Of a DNA stretch of 64,000 nt, positions 28,772-37,408 are shown piece by piece. The notes under the pieces are model-generated. The model was not told where the DNA came from. It did no database searches and was given only the letters and a program-made list of their open reading frames with translations. Each line of letters opens with the position of its first letter. The stretch's first letter is position 1. A program made the translations under genes and the position numbers. Location of the stretch: contig JAQIJC010000001.1 in the NCBI GenBank assembly GCA_036946405.1, positions 1,309,001-1,373,000 on the forward strand, given 5' to 3'. This DNA is from Sphingomonas phyllosphaerae (GTDB taxonomy: Bacteria > Pseudomonadota > Alphaproteobacteria > Sphingomonadales > Sphingomonadaceae).

Positions 28772-28847
28772 GTCATTGCGAGCGTAGCGCAGCAATCCCA
28801 GGGCGTCTTGGTCCGGCCCTGGATTGCTTCGCTACGCTCGCAATGAC
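28772..28847. repeat. Palindromic intergenic repeat (family D)
   Basis: GTCATTGCGAGCG..GCAATCC and its complement form a 76-bp palindrome. Copies occur at 51793-51867 and 57867-57941. It lies between convergent genes; the family is widespread in alphaproteobacteria. Confidence 0.85.
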
Positions 28848-28909
28848 GGATAAGGCCGGCGCCCCGGATCAAGTCCGGGACGACCATCAAATAGTGCCCA
28901 TCGCCGCGA

Positions 28910-29587
28910 TCAGCGGCGGAACGGGTCTTCGAACGCCGGGCGTGCCGGGGTGTCGCTCTCGACGCCATTCTCGGAATCGCGTGCGGCCTGTTCGCGCTGC
29001 GCACGCAGCGAGGCGATCAGCGCTTCGCGGTCGCCGTCCAGCCTTGTGTCGGTCGGTGCCTGCTCGATGCCGGCCGCCTTCGCCGCCTTGTTGACCGCCG
29101 CGTCCAGCTCGCGCTGCGTGGTCAGGCCCAGCGTCACCGGATCCTTCGGCGTGATGTTGCCGATGTTCCAGTGGCTGCGGTCGCGGATCGCCGCGATCGT
29201 CGTGCGGGTGGTGCCGATCAGGTTGCTGATCGCGCCGTCCGAAATCTCCGGATGGTTGCGGATGATCCAGGCGATGCCGTCGGGCTTGTCCTGTCGCTTG
29301 CTGACCGGCGTGTAGCGCGGCCCCTTGGTGCGGCGCACCTGATCCGGCCCCTTGGTCATCGTCATGCGATAGTTCGGGTTGGCCTGCGCCTTGTCGATCT
29401 CGTCCTGCGTCAGCTCGTGCGCGCGGACCGGATCGCGACCGGTCAGCTTGGTCGCGGCGGTGTCGTCGGCGATCGCCTGCACCTCGAGGATGTGCAGCCC
29501 GCAAAAATCGGCGATCTGCTCGAAGGACAGCGCGGTATTGTCGACGAGCCACGAGGCGGTCGCGTGGGGCATGAGCGGCTGGGCCAT
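28910..29587 (-). CDS. trcR: Cell-cycle transcriptional regulator TrcR (DUF1013)
   Basis: A 225-residue protein. The N-terminus MAQPLMPHATASWLVDNTALSFEQIADFCGLH and GIAWIIRNHPEISDGAISNLIGTTRTTIAAIR (a helix-turn-helix-like segment around 100-135) identify the DUF1013 family, called TrcR in Caulobacter. It is conserved throughout alphaproteobacteria and linked to cell-cycle transcription. The ATG at 29587 has GGAG upstream; a start 15 bases earlier is possible. Single gene. Confidence 0.9.
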   Translation of the reverse strand: MAQPLMPHATASWLVDNTALSFEQIADFCGLHILEVQAIADDTAATKLTGRDPVRAHELTQDEIDKAQANPNYRMTMTKGPDQVRRTKGPRYTPVSKRQDKPDGIAWIIRNHPEISDGAISNLIGTTRTTIAAIRDRSHWNIGNITPKDPVTLGLTTQRELDAAVNKAAKAAGIEQAPTDTRLDGDREALIASLRAQREQAARDSENGVESDTPARPAFEDPFRR

Positions 29588-29684
29588 GCGGACAGTCTCC
29601 ATAAATGCAAAGGGCCGCCCCTTCCCGGAGCGGCCGCCTGTTACCCAGGGACTTAGTGCGTGGCGCGCGTTAGGGCAAGCGCGC

Positions 29685-30707
29685 TCACGCCGCCGCGGCG
29701 AGGGCAGGGCCAAAGGGTTGCAGCGCGTCGAGGAACTGTCGCGCGCTCGCCGGCCAGGTGAAACGCGCCCCCGCCGCGGCACAGGCCGCGCGGTCGAGCG
29801 TCAGCGCGCGTGCGATCGCGACCGGCAAAGCGTCGTCCATCGCGCCCGTCTCCGGGGTCAGCACATCGACCGGCCCCGCGACCGGAAACGCCGCGACCGG
29901 GGTGCCGCACGCCAGCGCCTCGATCATCACCAAACCGAACGTGTCGGTGCGGCTGGGGAAGACCAGCACATCGGCGGCGCGATAGGCGGCGGCCAGCGCT
30001 GCGCCGAACAGCGGGCCGAGGAAGATCGCGTCGGGATATTGACGCGCGAGCGCCGCGCGCGCCGGACCGTCGCCGACCACGACCTTCGTGCCGGGCACCT
30101 CGGCGGCAAGGAAGGCGGCGATGTTCTTTTCGACCGCGACCCGCCCGACGTGAAGCAATACCGGGCCGGGCAGCGCGGCCATCGCGGCGTTTCGCTCGCC
30201 ATCGGCGCTAAACAGCGGCGCGACGCCGCGACCCCAGCGGCGGATGCGGGTCAGGCCATGCGCGTTCAGCGCACGCTCGATCGTCGGGGTCGAGGCGAGC
30301 ACCGCCGCGGCGGGCGCGTGGAACCAGCGGACGTAGCGCCAGATCCACGCCGGGTTCGCGCCGGTGCGCGCCGCGACATAATCGGGGAATTGCGTGTGAT
30401 AGGCGGTGGTGAACGGCAGCCGGCGGGACAGGCACCAGCGCCGCGCGGCCACCCCCAGCGGACCCTCGGTGGCGATATGCACCGCCTCCGCGCCGAAGCG
30501 GGTAATCCGCCGTCCGACCGTCGCCGGCGGCATGAACGCCAGCCGGATCTCGGGATAGGTGGGGCAGGGGATCGACGGGGCGTCGGCGGGCGAGACGATC
30601 AGCACCTCATGCCCGCCGTTGCGCAATTCGGCGATCACATTCTCCAGCGTGCGGACCACGCCGTTAACCTGCGGCGTCCAGGCATCGGTGACGATCGCGA
30701 TCCGCAT
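29685..30707 (-). CDS. Family 4 glycosyltransferase (MgtA-like)
   Basis: A 340-residue GT-B enzyme. The acceptor side starts MRIAIVTDAWTPQVNGVVRTLENV, and the donor side has LLHVGRVAVEKN and the EX7E motif inside FPSRTDTFGLVMIEALACGTPVAAFPV. It is closest in look to GDP-mannose-dependent alpha-mannosyltransferases acting on lipids. The gene directly upstream, 4 bp away, encodes an LpxH-like phosphatase, so the pair probably builds an envelope glycolipid. The actual sugar is not predictable. Confidence 0.88.
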   Translation of the reverse strand: MRIAIVTDAWTPQVNGVVRTLENVIAELRNGGHEVLIVSPADAPSIPCPTYPEIRLAFMPPATVGRRITRFGAEAVHIATEGPLGVAARRWCLSRRLPFTTAYHTQFPDYVAARTGANPAWIWRYVRWFHAPAAAVLASTPTIERALNAHGLTRIRRWGRGVAPLFSADGERNAAMAALPGPVLLHVGRVAVEKNIAAFLAAEVPGTKVVVGDGPARAALARQYPDAIFLGPLFGAALAAAYRAADVLVFPSRTDTFGLVMIEALACGTPVAAFPVAGPVDVLTPETGAMDDALPVAIARALTLDRAACAAAGARFTWPASARQFLDALQPFGPALAAAA

Positions 30708-30711
30708 CGCG

Positions 30712-31602
30712 TCAGGCGGCGAGCGCCGTAACGGGGCCGGCGTCGCGACGCGCGATCTCGTCGCCCCAGTTGAGGATCTCCATCGTGCCGTCGAAATGCT
30801 CGACCAGGGCGTTGCACCCTTCCACCCAATCGCCGTCGTTGTAATAAGCGATCCCTGCGATGTCACGCATCTCGGCGGTGTGGATGTGACCGCACACCAC
30901 GCCGTCGACCCCGCGGCTGCCTGCGGCCTCGGCGACGATCTCCTCGAAGCGGGAGATGAACGCGACCGCATTCTTGACCTTGGCCTTGGCGTGCTTGCTG
31001 AGCGACCAATAGGGCATCCCGAACTTGCGCCGCACCGCGCTGACCGCGCGGTTGAGCGTCATCAGCGCGGTATAGGCGGCGTCGCCGACATGCGCGAGCC
31101 AGCGATGCGAGAGCGTGATCGCGTCGAACTCGTCGCCGTGGAGCACCAGCAGGCGACGACCATCGGCGGTTTCGTGGACCGCCTTGCGCCGGATCCTGAT
31201 CCCGCCGAAATCGAGCCCCGCGAACTGGCGGAACATCTCGTCATGATTGCCCGGAATGTAGATCATCCGCGTGCCGCGCCGTGCGCGCTTCATCAGCCGC
31301 CAGATCACGTCGTTGTGCGCCGCCGGCCAGTAGAAGCGCTTCTTGAGCTGCCAGCCATCGACAATGTCGCCGACCAGATACATGGTGTCGCTGTCGACAT
31401 GGTCGAGGAAGTCGATCAGCATGTCCGCGTTGCAGCCGCGCGTGCCGAGATGCACGTCGCTGATCCACACCGTCCGGTAGCGACGGCGCTCACCGACCGG
31501 ATCTTCCGGACGATGCGGACGCGAATGCACGAAATCGAAGAGGTCGGTGACGTCTGCGATGTGCCCGGAGACGGGCGCGAGCGTGTCGGCGATCGGCGGC
31601 AT
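30712..31602 (-). CDS. LpxH-like UDP-2,3-diacylglucosamine diphosphatase family phosphoesterase
   Basis: A 296-residue calcineurin-like phosphoesterase with the full metal set: WISDVHLGTRG, YLVGDIVDGWQ, IPGNHDEMFRQ, LHGDEFDA and GHIHTAEMR. The family includes LpxH, but sphingomonads typically lack LPS, so the substrate may be a different lipid or nucleotide-lipid. The start was chosen at MPPIADTLAP, preceded by GGGAGAG; an upstream in-frame ATG adds 11 residues. Co-directional with the glycosyltransferase. Confidence 0.82.
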   Translation of the reverse strand: MPPIADTLAPVSGHIADVTDLFDFVHSRPHRPEDPVGERRRYRTVWISDVHLGTRGCNADMLIDFLDHVDSDTMYLVGDIVDGWQLKKRFYWPAAHNDVIWRLMKRARRGTRMIYIPGNHDEMFRQFAGLDFGGIRIRRKAVHETADGRRLLVLHGDEFDAITLSHRWLAHVGDAAYTALMTLNRAVSAVRRKFGMPYWSLSKHAKAKVKNAVAFISRFEEIVAEAAGSRGVDGVVCGHIHTAEMRDIAGIAYYNDGDWVEGCNALVEHFDGTMEILNWGDEIARRDAGPVTALAA

Positions 31603-31697
31603 GAGCGGCTCTCCCTCGCCGCCGCTATGCCCCATTCATGTGACGCGCCTATCTCGCCGCGGTGACGGCGATATGGCCGATCGGTGACGATTTCGCG

Positions 31698-31817
31698 TCA
31701 GCGGACCAGGTGCACCATCGCGTCGATCGCGCCGCCGATGACGACCCAGCTTGCCAACGCCAGGCTGGCCAGCACGGCAAAGCGCCGACGCGTGGAGAAG
31801 TTGTAACCCGCAACCAT
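31698..31817 (-). CDS. Possible 39-residue membrane protein
   Basis: A short frame with a basic N-terminus (FSTRRRF) and one hydrophobic helix (AVLASLALASWVVIGGAI). GAGGATC lies upstream of its ATG; further in-frame ATGs 15 and 21 bases earlier are also possible. It sits in the otherwise empty 31603-31991 gap. Only composition and the ribosome-binding site support it. Confidence 0.4.
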   Translation of the reverse strand: MVAGYNFSTRRRFAVLASLALASWVVIGGAIDAMVHLVR

Positions 31818-31991
31818 CTTCAGGATCCTCATCCTCATTCTTATGACTGTAAGGTGACACGTCGTCCCGGCGGCGAAAAGTACGGATTGCTGCCGTTCTC
31901 CACGCAAAAATTCGATTACTGACAACGATTGCATCGTCGGTAATCGAGCGGCTGTGTTGCCACACGTCGACCCGCCGCTTAGTCAGTGTCG

Positions 31992-33053
31992 ATGACCGAC
32001 ACCCTGACTGCCGCAACGCCGACCGCTTCCGACGCCACCAATGGAGAAAAGCGGCTAGCCGCGCGCATGGAGCGCGGCGCACGCTTCCTCGGCAGCGAGG
32101 TGGCGATCATGGCCGGCGCGATGTCGTGGGTGTCGGAACGGCATCTCGTCTCGGCGATGTCGAACGCTGGCGGGTTCGGGGTGATCGCATGTGGCGCGAT
32201 GACGCCCGCCTTGCTCGACGCGGAGATCGCCGCGACCAAGGCGCTGACCGACAAGCCGTTCGGGGTGAACCTGATCACGATGCACCCCGATCTGACCGCG
32301 CTGATCGAGGTGTGCGCGCGCCACACGGTCGGGCATGTCGTGTTGGCCGGCGGGCTGCCGCCGAAGGGCGCGCTGGAGGCGATCAAGGCGAGCGGGGCGA
32401 AGGCGATCTGCTTCGCGCCGACACTCGCGCTGGCCAAGAAGCTGGTGCGGTCGGGCGTGGACGCGCTGGTGATCGAGGGGATGGAGGCCGGCGGGCATAT
32501 CGGCCCGGTGTCGACCAGCGTGCTGGCGCAGGAGATGCTGCCGGAACTGGCGGACGTGGTGCCGGTGTTCGTCGCGGGCGGGATCGGGCGCGGCGAGGCG
32601 ATCGCGGGCTATCTCGACATGGGCGCGGCGGGGGTGCAGCTCGGCACGCGCTTCGTCTGCGCCAGCGAGAGCATCGCGCATCCGAACTTCAAGAAGGCGT
32701 TCATCCGCGCCTCGGCGCGCGATGCGGTGGCGAGCGTGCAGCTCGATCCGCGACTGCCGGTCATCCCGGTGCGTGCGCTGAAGAATGCCGGTGGCGAATT
32801 GTTCACGGTGCGGCAGCGTGAAGTGGCGCAGGCGCTCGACGAGGGCAGCGTCGCGATGGCCGAGGCGCAATTGCAGATCGAGCATTATTGGGCCGGCGCG
32901 CTGCGTCGCGCGGTGATCGACGGCGATGTCGAGCATGGCAGCGTGATGGCGGGGCAGTCGGTCGGGATGGTCACGAAGGAAGAGCCGATCGCCGATATCA
33001 TCGCGACGCTGATGGCCGAAGCGGCGCAGGCGTTCGCAAAGCGGGCAGGATAG
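31992..33053 (+). CDS. Nitronate monooxygenase family protein
   Basis: A 353-residue FMN-dependent TIM barrel. AIMAGAMSWVSERHLVSAMSNAGGFG is the usual opening of the 2-nitropropane dioxygenase/nitronate monooxygenase family. It is followed by VVLAGGLPPKGAL, EGMEAGGHIG and VFVAGGIGRGEAIAGYLDMGAAGVQLGTRF (phosphate-binding loop). The catalytic His is probably that of EGMEAGGHIG. ATG 31992 was chosen; a GTG 6 bases upstream is possible. In vivo substrate uncertain. Confidence 0.9.
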   Translation: MTDTLTAATPTASDATNGEKRLAARMERGARFLGSEVAIMAGAMSWVSERHLVSAMSNAGGFGVIACGAMTPALLDAEIAATKALTDKPFGVNLITMHPDLTALIEVCARHTVGHVVLAGGLPPKGALEAIKASGAKAICFAPTLALAKKLVRSGVDALVIEGMEAGGHIGPVSTSVLAQEMLPELADVVPVFVAGGIGRGEAIAGYLDMGAAGVQLGTRFVCASESIAHPNFKKAFIRASARDAVASVQLDPRLPVIPVRALKNAGGELFTVRQREVAQALDEGSVAMAEAQLQIEHYWAGALRRAVIDGDVEHGSVMAGQSVGMVTKEEPIADIIATLMAEAAQAFAKRAG

Positions 33054-33143
33054 GACCTTGGCCGCCATCTGCGCATAGGCAGGAAGCCGATCCTCCGACG
33101 CCGCGTGTCGCGATCCTTGCCTTTGCGGAGGTGAAGGGTTGGC

Positions 33144-34070
33144 TTACCGATGAGCGGCGCGGCGGAGCCGGTCGTTGATCGCGACTCCGACGCCCGTCTC
33201 CGGCACTGGCGCGACCGCGATGCTCCCGCGCTCGCTCGCGTCCGCGCGGTGGAGCGTATCGAACAATCGCGCCGCCGCCTCGTCCAGATCGCCGGTCGCC
33301 GAGAGCGTATCGTCTCCTGCGACCGCACCAAAGCCGATCAGCCACTCCCCCGTCTCCCGCGCCACCGCCGACAACCGCAACGGTTTGCGCGGCGCATAAT
33401 GCGTCGCGAGCTGCCCGGGCGCGCTGACATGCGCGGTCGTGCCCGCCGCGACCGGCAACACCTCGCGCAACATCTCCGCCGTTACCGGCCCGGGCCGCAG
33501 GATCGTCCGTCCGGCGACGATCGTCGACTCGACCCCTGCCGCGGTCGCACCGTCGTCGAGGATCAACGGCACCGCGCCGCCGAGGCTCGCCGCGACATGC
33601 GCGGCGCGGGTCGGGCTGATCGCGTTGCTCGCATTGGCGGAGGGCGCGGCCAGTGGCGCGCCGCTCGCCGTCAGCAGCGCCTGCATCGCCCGGTGTGCTG
33701 GCACGCGGATCGCGATCGTGTCGAGCCCCGCGGTCACCAGCGACGCGATCCCCGCGTCCGCGCGGGCCGGCAGCACCAGCGTCAGCGGCCCCGGCCAGAA
33801 TTGCGTCGCCAGCGCGCGCGCGTCGGCGTCGAACAGCGCGATCCGCTCCGCCGCCGCCAGATCGGGGACGTGGACGATCAAGGGATTGAAGCTCGGCCGC
33901 CCCTTGGCCGCATAGATACGCGCCACCGCCGCCGAATCGCGCGCGTCGGCGGCGAGTCCATAGACCGTCTCGGTCGGCACCGCGACGATACCGCCGGCAC
34001 GAATAACGCCAGCGGCTTCCTCCACGGCCGCCATGCCGTAACGTCGAATGACAGGGTCTTGAGCACGCAT
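33144..34070 (-). CDS. L-threonylcarbamoyladenylate synthase (Sua5 type)
   Basis: A 308-residue enzyme of the t6A tRNA modification pathway, using threonine, bicarbonate and ATP. The N-terminal YrdC domain has GGIVAVPTETVYGLAADA, AAKGRPSFNPLIVHV and SANASNAISPTRAAHV. The C-terminal extra domain (from about 200, SAPGQLATHYAPRKPL) makes it the longer Sua5 form. It is divergent from the acyl-CoA dehydrogenase with only 37 bp between starts. Confidence 0.94.
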   Translation of the reverse strand: MRAQDPVIRRYGMAAVEEAAGVIRAGGIVAVPTETVYGLAADARDSAAVARIYAAKGRPSFNPLIVHVPDLAAAERIALFDADARALATQFWPGPLTLVLPARADAGIASLVTAGLDTIAIRVPAHRAMQALLTASGAPLAAPSANASNAISPTRAAHVAASLGGAVPLILDDGATAAGVESTIVAGRTILRPGPVTAEMLREVLPVAAGTTAHVSAPGQLATHYAPRKPLRLSAVARETGEWLIGFGAVAGDDTLSATGDLDEAAARLFDTLHRADASERGSIAVAPVPETGVGVAINDRLRRAAHR

Positions 34071-34107
34071 CGCGCTCGGCTATAGCGGCTGGACAGGAGA
34101 GAGAGAA

Positions 34108-35778
34108 ATGCCCTTCGCCGCCGCCACCGCCGAACAGCGCTTCGTGCTCGACCACGTCGTCCGGCTGGACGAGATCGCCGCCGCCGACCGCTTCGCCGCC
34201 GCCTCGCCCGACGTGATCGAAGCGGTTCTGGACGGCGTGGCGCAGTTTGCGGCCGGAGAATGGGCCCCACTCTTGCGCGCGGGTGACACGATCGGTGCGA
34301 AATGGACCCCCGAGGGCGTGAAAATGCCCGCCGGGTTTGCCGAAGCGTATCGCGCGTACGTCGAGGGCGGTTGGGGCACGATCGGTGTCGACGAGCGATG
34401 GGGCGGACAGGGCTTGCCGTTCGTCGTGCAGGCCGCGGTGCTGGAAACGCTCGGCACCGCCAACATGGCGTTCGCGCTCTGCCCGACGCTGACGGTCGGC
34501 GCGATCGAGGCGCTGGCGCATCACGGCTCGCCTGGACAGCAGGCGACCTACCTCCCCAAACTCGCGACCGGCGAATGGACCGGCACGATGAACCTCACCG
34601 AGCCGCAGGCCGGCAGCGACGTCGGCGCGCTCCGCACGACGGCCACGCCTCGCGGCGACGGCAGCTTCGCGATCAAGGGCACCAAGATCTTCATCAGCTT
34701 CGGCGACCACGATCTGGCGGAGAATATCGTCCACCTCGTGCTGGCGCGCACCCCCGACGCGCCCGCCGGCACGCGCGGCATCTCGCTGTTCCTCGTGCCC
34801 AAGGTGCGCCTCGACGGCACCCCCAACGACGTGCGCGTCGTGTCGATCGAGCACAAGATGGGCCTCCACGCCTCGCCGACCTGCGTGCTGTCGTTCGGCG
34901 ATCACGACGATTGCCTCGGCGAGCTGATCGGCCCCGAATTCGGCGGGATGCGCGCGATGTTCACGATGATGAACAACGCCCGGCTCAACGTCGGCTTGCA
35001 GGGCGTCCAGTCGGCGGAGGCGGCGACGCAGGCCGCGGTCGCCTATGCGCGCGACCGCGTGCAGGGCGCGCGCGACGGCAAGGCGGCGGCGATCGTCGAA
35101 CATGCCGACGTCCGCCGAATGCTGCTGCGGATGAAGGCGCAGACGATGGCGGCGCGCGCGCTCGTCTATTACGCCTGCGGGCAGGTCGATCGCGCGACGC
35201 TCGGCGACGCGCGCGCGAAGGAGCGGCTGGAGGTGATGACCCCGCTCGCCAAGGCGCATGCTACCGACATCGGCAACGAGGTCGCGAGCCTCGGCATCCA
35301 GATCCACGGCGGCATGGGGTACGTCGAGGAGACCGGCGCGGCGCAATTCTTCCGCGATGCGCGGATCACCCCGATCTACGAAGGCACCAATGGCATCCAG
35401 GCCGCCGATCTGGTCGGGCGCAAGCTGGCGCTGTCGAACGGCGGCGCGTTCGCGGACCTGATCGCCGACCTGCGCGGCGAGGCGCAGGCCCCGGCATTGG
35501 TGCGGCTGATCGACGCCTGCGAGGCGATCGGTCGGCGCTTGCAGGGCGCGAATGCCGACGATCGCCATGCGGCGAGCTATCCGTTCCTGACGATGCTGTC
35601 GGTCGCGTCGTGCGGCTGGCTGATGGAGCGACAGGCGCGCGTCGAGGGCGCGGATCAGGTCAAGAAGGTCGCGGCGGCCTTCTATCTGGCGCAGATCGTT
35701 CCTGAGGCGCTGGGGCTGGAGGCGGCGGCGAACGCCGATGCATCGGTGCTCTACGCGCTGCCGGCGGAGGCGTTCTAG
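34108..35778 (+). CDS. Acyl-CoA dehydrogenase (long, DmdC-like form)
   Basis: A 556-residue FAD enzyme, longer than the ~380 of standard acyl-CoA dehydrogenases because of an appended C-terminal domain, as in the DmdC/AidB-like group. MNLTEPQAGSDVGALRTTA binds FAD. KGTKIFISFGDHDLAENIVH, HASPTCVLSFG and GGMGYVEETGAAQFFRDARITPIYEGTNGIQA, with the C-terminal catalytic Glu region, are all present. The chain length of the substrate is unknown. GAGAGAGA precedes the ATG. Confidence 0.9.
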   Translation: MPFAAATAEQRFVLDHVVRLDEIAAADRFAAASPDVIEAVLDGVAQFAAGEWAPLLRAGDTIGAKWTPEGVKMPAGFAEAYRAYVEGGWGTIGVDERWGGQGLPFVVQAAVLETLGTANMAFALCPTLTVGAIEALAHHGSPGQQATYLPKLATGEWTGTMNLTEPQAGSDVGALRTTATPRGDGSFAIKGTKIFISFGDHDLAENIVHLVLARTPDAPAGTRGISLFLVPKVRLDGTPNDVRVVSIEHKMGLHASPTCVLSFGDHDDCLGELIGPEFGGMRAMFTMMNNARLNVGLQGVQSAEAATQAAVAYARDRVQGARDGKAAAIVEHADVRRMLLRMKAQTMAARALVYYACGQVDRATLGDARAKERLEVMTPLAKAHATDIGNEVASLGIQIHGGMGYVEETGAAQFFRDARITPIYEGTNGIQAADLVGRKLALSNGGAFADLIADLRGEAQAPALVRLIDACEAIGRRLQGANADDRHAASYPFLTMLSVASCGWLMERQARVEGADQVKKVAAAFYLAQIVPEALGLEAAANADASVLYALPAEAF

Positions 35779-35865
35779 GATGGATCTACCTTCATGGTTG
35801 CCTTGCCTGCCCTCGCCCCTCGCAGAGGGGAGAGGGTTGCGCAGACTTAGGCTTTGCGCAGCAAA

Positions 35866-35873
35866 GTCTTAGG
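35866..35873. repeat. Left 8-bp target duplication (GTCTTAGG)
   Basis: Identical to 37995-38002 on the other side of the IS1595 element. Eight base pairs is the usual duplication of this family. Confidence 0.85.
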
Positions 35874-35912
35874 CGACCTTATGGCGCAAAGGAACCAAGC
35901 ATTGGTGCCTGC

Positions 35913-36242
35913 CTAGCCGCCCGGGTTCCTAACTCCACGAGCCAGCACCTGTGCGGCGCCTTTCTGAGCCGCTTCCACAACGGAGGCGGGGACGTTCAGC
36001 CAATCCACATTGAGGGCCTTCATGCACTGCATGAAGAAAACAGCGGTAAAGCGCCCCCGGCTCACCTTGTTGCGCAGGTTGAGCTCGTTCTCGGTGATCC
36101 CGAAGGCCGCCAGGCGCTCCGCCAGCGTGGCGTAGGACACGCCGTGGTGCATCATCTGCCCGCGGAGCATGTTCTTGACCATCTCCTCCCAAGCCTTCTC
36201 GTCGGCCGGGCCTACTGGTGGGTGGGAATCTTCTTCGTCCAT
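35913..36242 (-). CDS. DUF6471 family protein, IS passenger
   Basis: A 109-residue protein. The central part, WEEMVKNMLRGQMMHHGVSY onward through TLAERLAAFGITENELNLRNKVSRGRF, is characteristic of DUF6471. It looks like an XRE-type helix-turn-helix of five helices, so a DNA-binding role is plausible, though not established. It is transcribed divergently from the transposase across a 140-bp region holding paired inverted repeats, which fits a regulator of transposition. The last residues are a variable tail. Confidence 0.75.
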   Translation of the reverse strand: MDEEDSHPPVGPADEKAWEEMVKNMLRGQMMHHGVSYATLAERLAAFGITENELNLRNKVSRGRFTAVFFMQCMKALNVDWLNVPASVVEAAQKGAAQVLARGVRNPGG

Positions 36243-36305
36243 CCCATGGTTATAGCCGGATTGCAGGTGCCGCCAAGCACGCCGTCACCGGCAACGATGA
36301 GGCGT

Positions 36306-36363
36306 GTCATCAAAAATGATGACGTAGGAGCTAGACGCCTTGGCTACATCACCACATATGATG
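36306..36363. promoter_or_regulatory. Two operator-like inverted repeats 42 bp apart
   Basis: GTCATCA-AAAA-TGATGAC (36306-36323) and CATCA-N7-TGATG (36347-36363). The shared phrase ATGATGACG starts at 36316 and at 36358, exactly 42 bp apart (four helical turns), between the divergent DUF6471 and transposase genes. They are candidate binding sites for the passenger regulator. Confidence 0.5.
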
Positions 36364-36382
36364 ACGCAGAGCATCATATTCG

Positions 36383-37408
36383 GTGGCACAGCATTTCCTC
36401 CTTTCATCCAGGGCGCGCACGCTCAGCCTGGACGCCGTGCTCGGCATGGACGAGGAAGCCGCGCGCGCGAAGTTCACGCAGCTGCGCTGGCCGGACACCG
36501 ACGGCGCACCGGTGTGCCCGGAGTGTGGCGGACTCGAGCACTGGACGCTGGCCGAGGGCCGGAAGTGGAAGTGCCAGGCTTGCGGCCTGCAGTTCACCGC
36601 CACCAGTCGGACGATCCTCGCCAGCCGAAAACTGCCTTTCCGAAAGCTGCTCGGCGTCGTGGCGCTGTTCGCCAACGGGGTCCTAGGCGTATCGGCTTGC
36701 CGCATGTCACGCGACCTGTGCATCTCCTACAAGGCCGCCTTCGTGTTGCTGCACAAGATCCGCGAGGCTATGGGCCAAGACGACGCCACGTCGGCGATGA
36801 GCGGCGTGGTCGAGATGGACGGCGCCATCTTCGGCGGCAGCCTGCCTCGCCTGCCGAACAAGAAGGAACTCTGGGACGAGTTCAAGAAGAAGAACAAGGC
36901 GGCAGCCCGGAAGAAGCGCAAGCTGATCGTCGTGATGCGTGAGCGGCAAGGGGATGATCCTACCGTGCCCGGCAAGGTTCGCACCTTCCTGCTGCCCAAG
37001 GAAGGCGACGCGATCGAGATCGCCAGGCGAATGGTCCTTCCCGGCTCGATCATCCATGCCGATCGCAGCACGCAATGGGAGGCGCTGCATCTCCACTTCG
37101 ACACCAAGCGCATCGACCACTCGAAGAGCTTCTCGGACGGCGTCGCTTGCACCAACCAAGCCGAGAGCTTCTTCAGCCGAATGCGGGCCGCCGAACGGGG
37201 TGTGCACCTCCACATCTCGGGTGCGCACATGCCCCGCTACGCCTGGGAGCTCGCTTGGCGGGAGCAGTACCGGCGCAAGCCCAATGGTGAGCAGTTCGCC
37301 ATGATCATCGGCGCCGCCGGCCGCGCCAAACCTTCAGGCACGTTCCGCGGCTACTGGCGCAAGCGTGGTGATAACGACAACGATCTGCTCGCGGCGATCG
37401 CCAGCTAG
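36383..37408 (+). CDS. IS1595 family transposase
   Basis: 341 residues. The start MAQHFLLSSRARTLSL (GTG codon) is the conserved N-terminus of this subgroup. A zinc ribbon follows with CPECG (~49-53) and CQACG (~71-75), then LPFRKLLGVVALFANGV. The DDE/DDN core shows VVEMDGAIFGG (Asp), IIHADRSTQWE (Asp) and ACTNQAESFFSRMRAAERGVH (Asn/Glu). It is complete and intact. The stop shares the CTAG tetranucleotide with the convergent passenger gene. Confidence 0.95.
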   Translation: MAQHFLLSSRARTLSLDAVLGMDEEAARAKFTQLRWPDTDGAPVCPECGGLEHWTLAEGRKWKCQACGLQFTATSRTILASRKLPFRKLLGVVALFANGVLGVSACRMSRDLCISYKAAFVLLHKIREAMGQDDATSAMSGVVEMDGAIFGGSLPRLPNKKELWDEFKKKNKAAARKKRKLIVVMRERQGDDPTVPGKVRTFLLPKEGDAIEIARRMVLPGSIIHADRSTQWEALHLHFDTKRIDHSKSFSDGVACTNQAESFFSRMRAAERGVHLHISGAHMPRYAWELAWREQYRRKPNGEQFAMIIGAAGRAKPSGTFRGYWRKRGDNDNDLLAAIAS

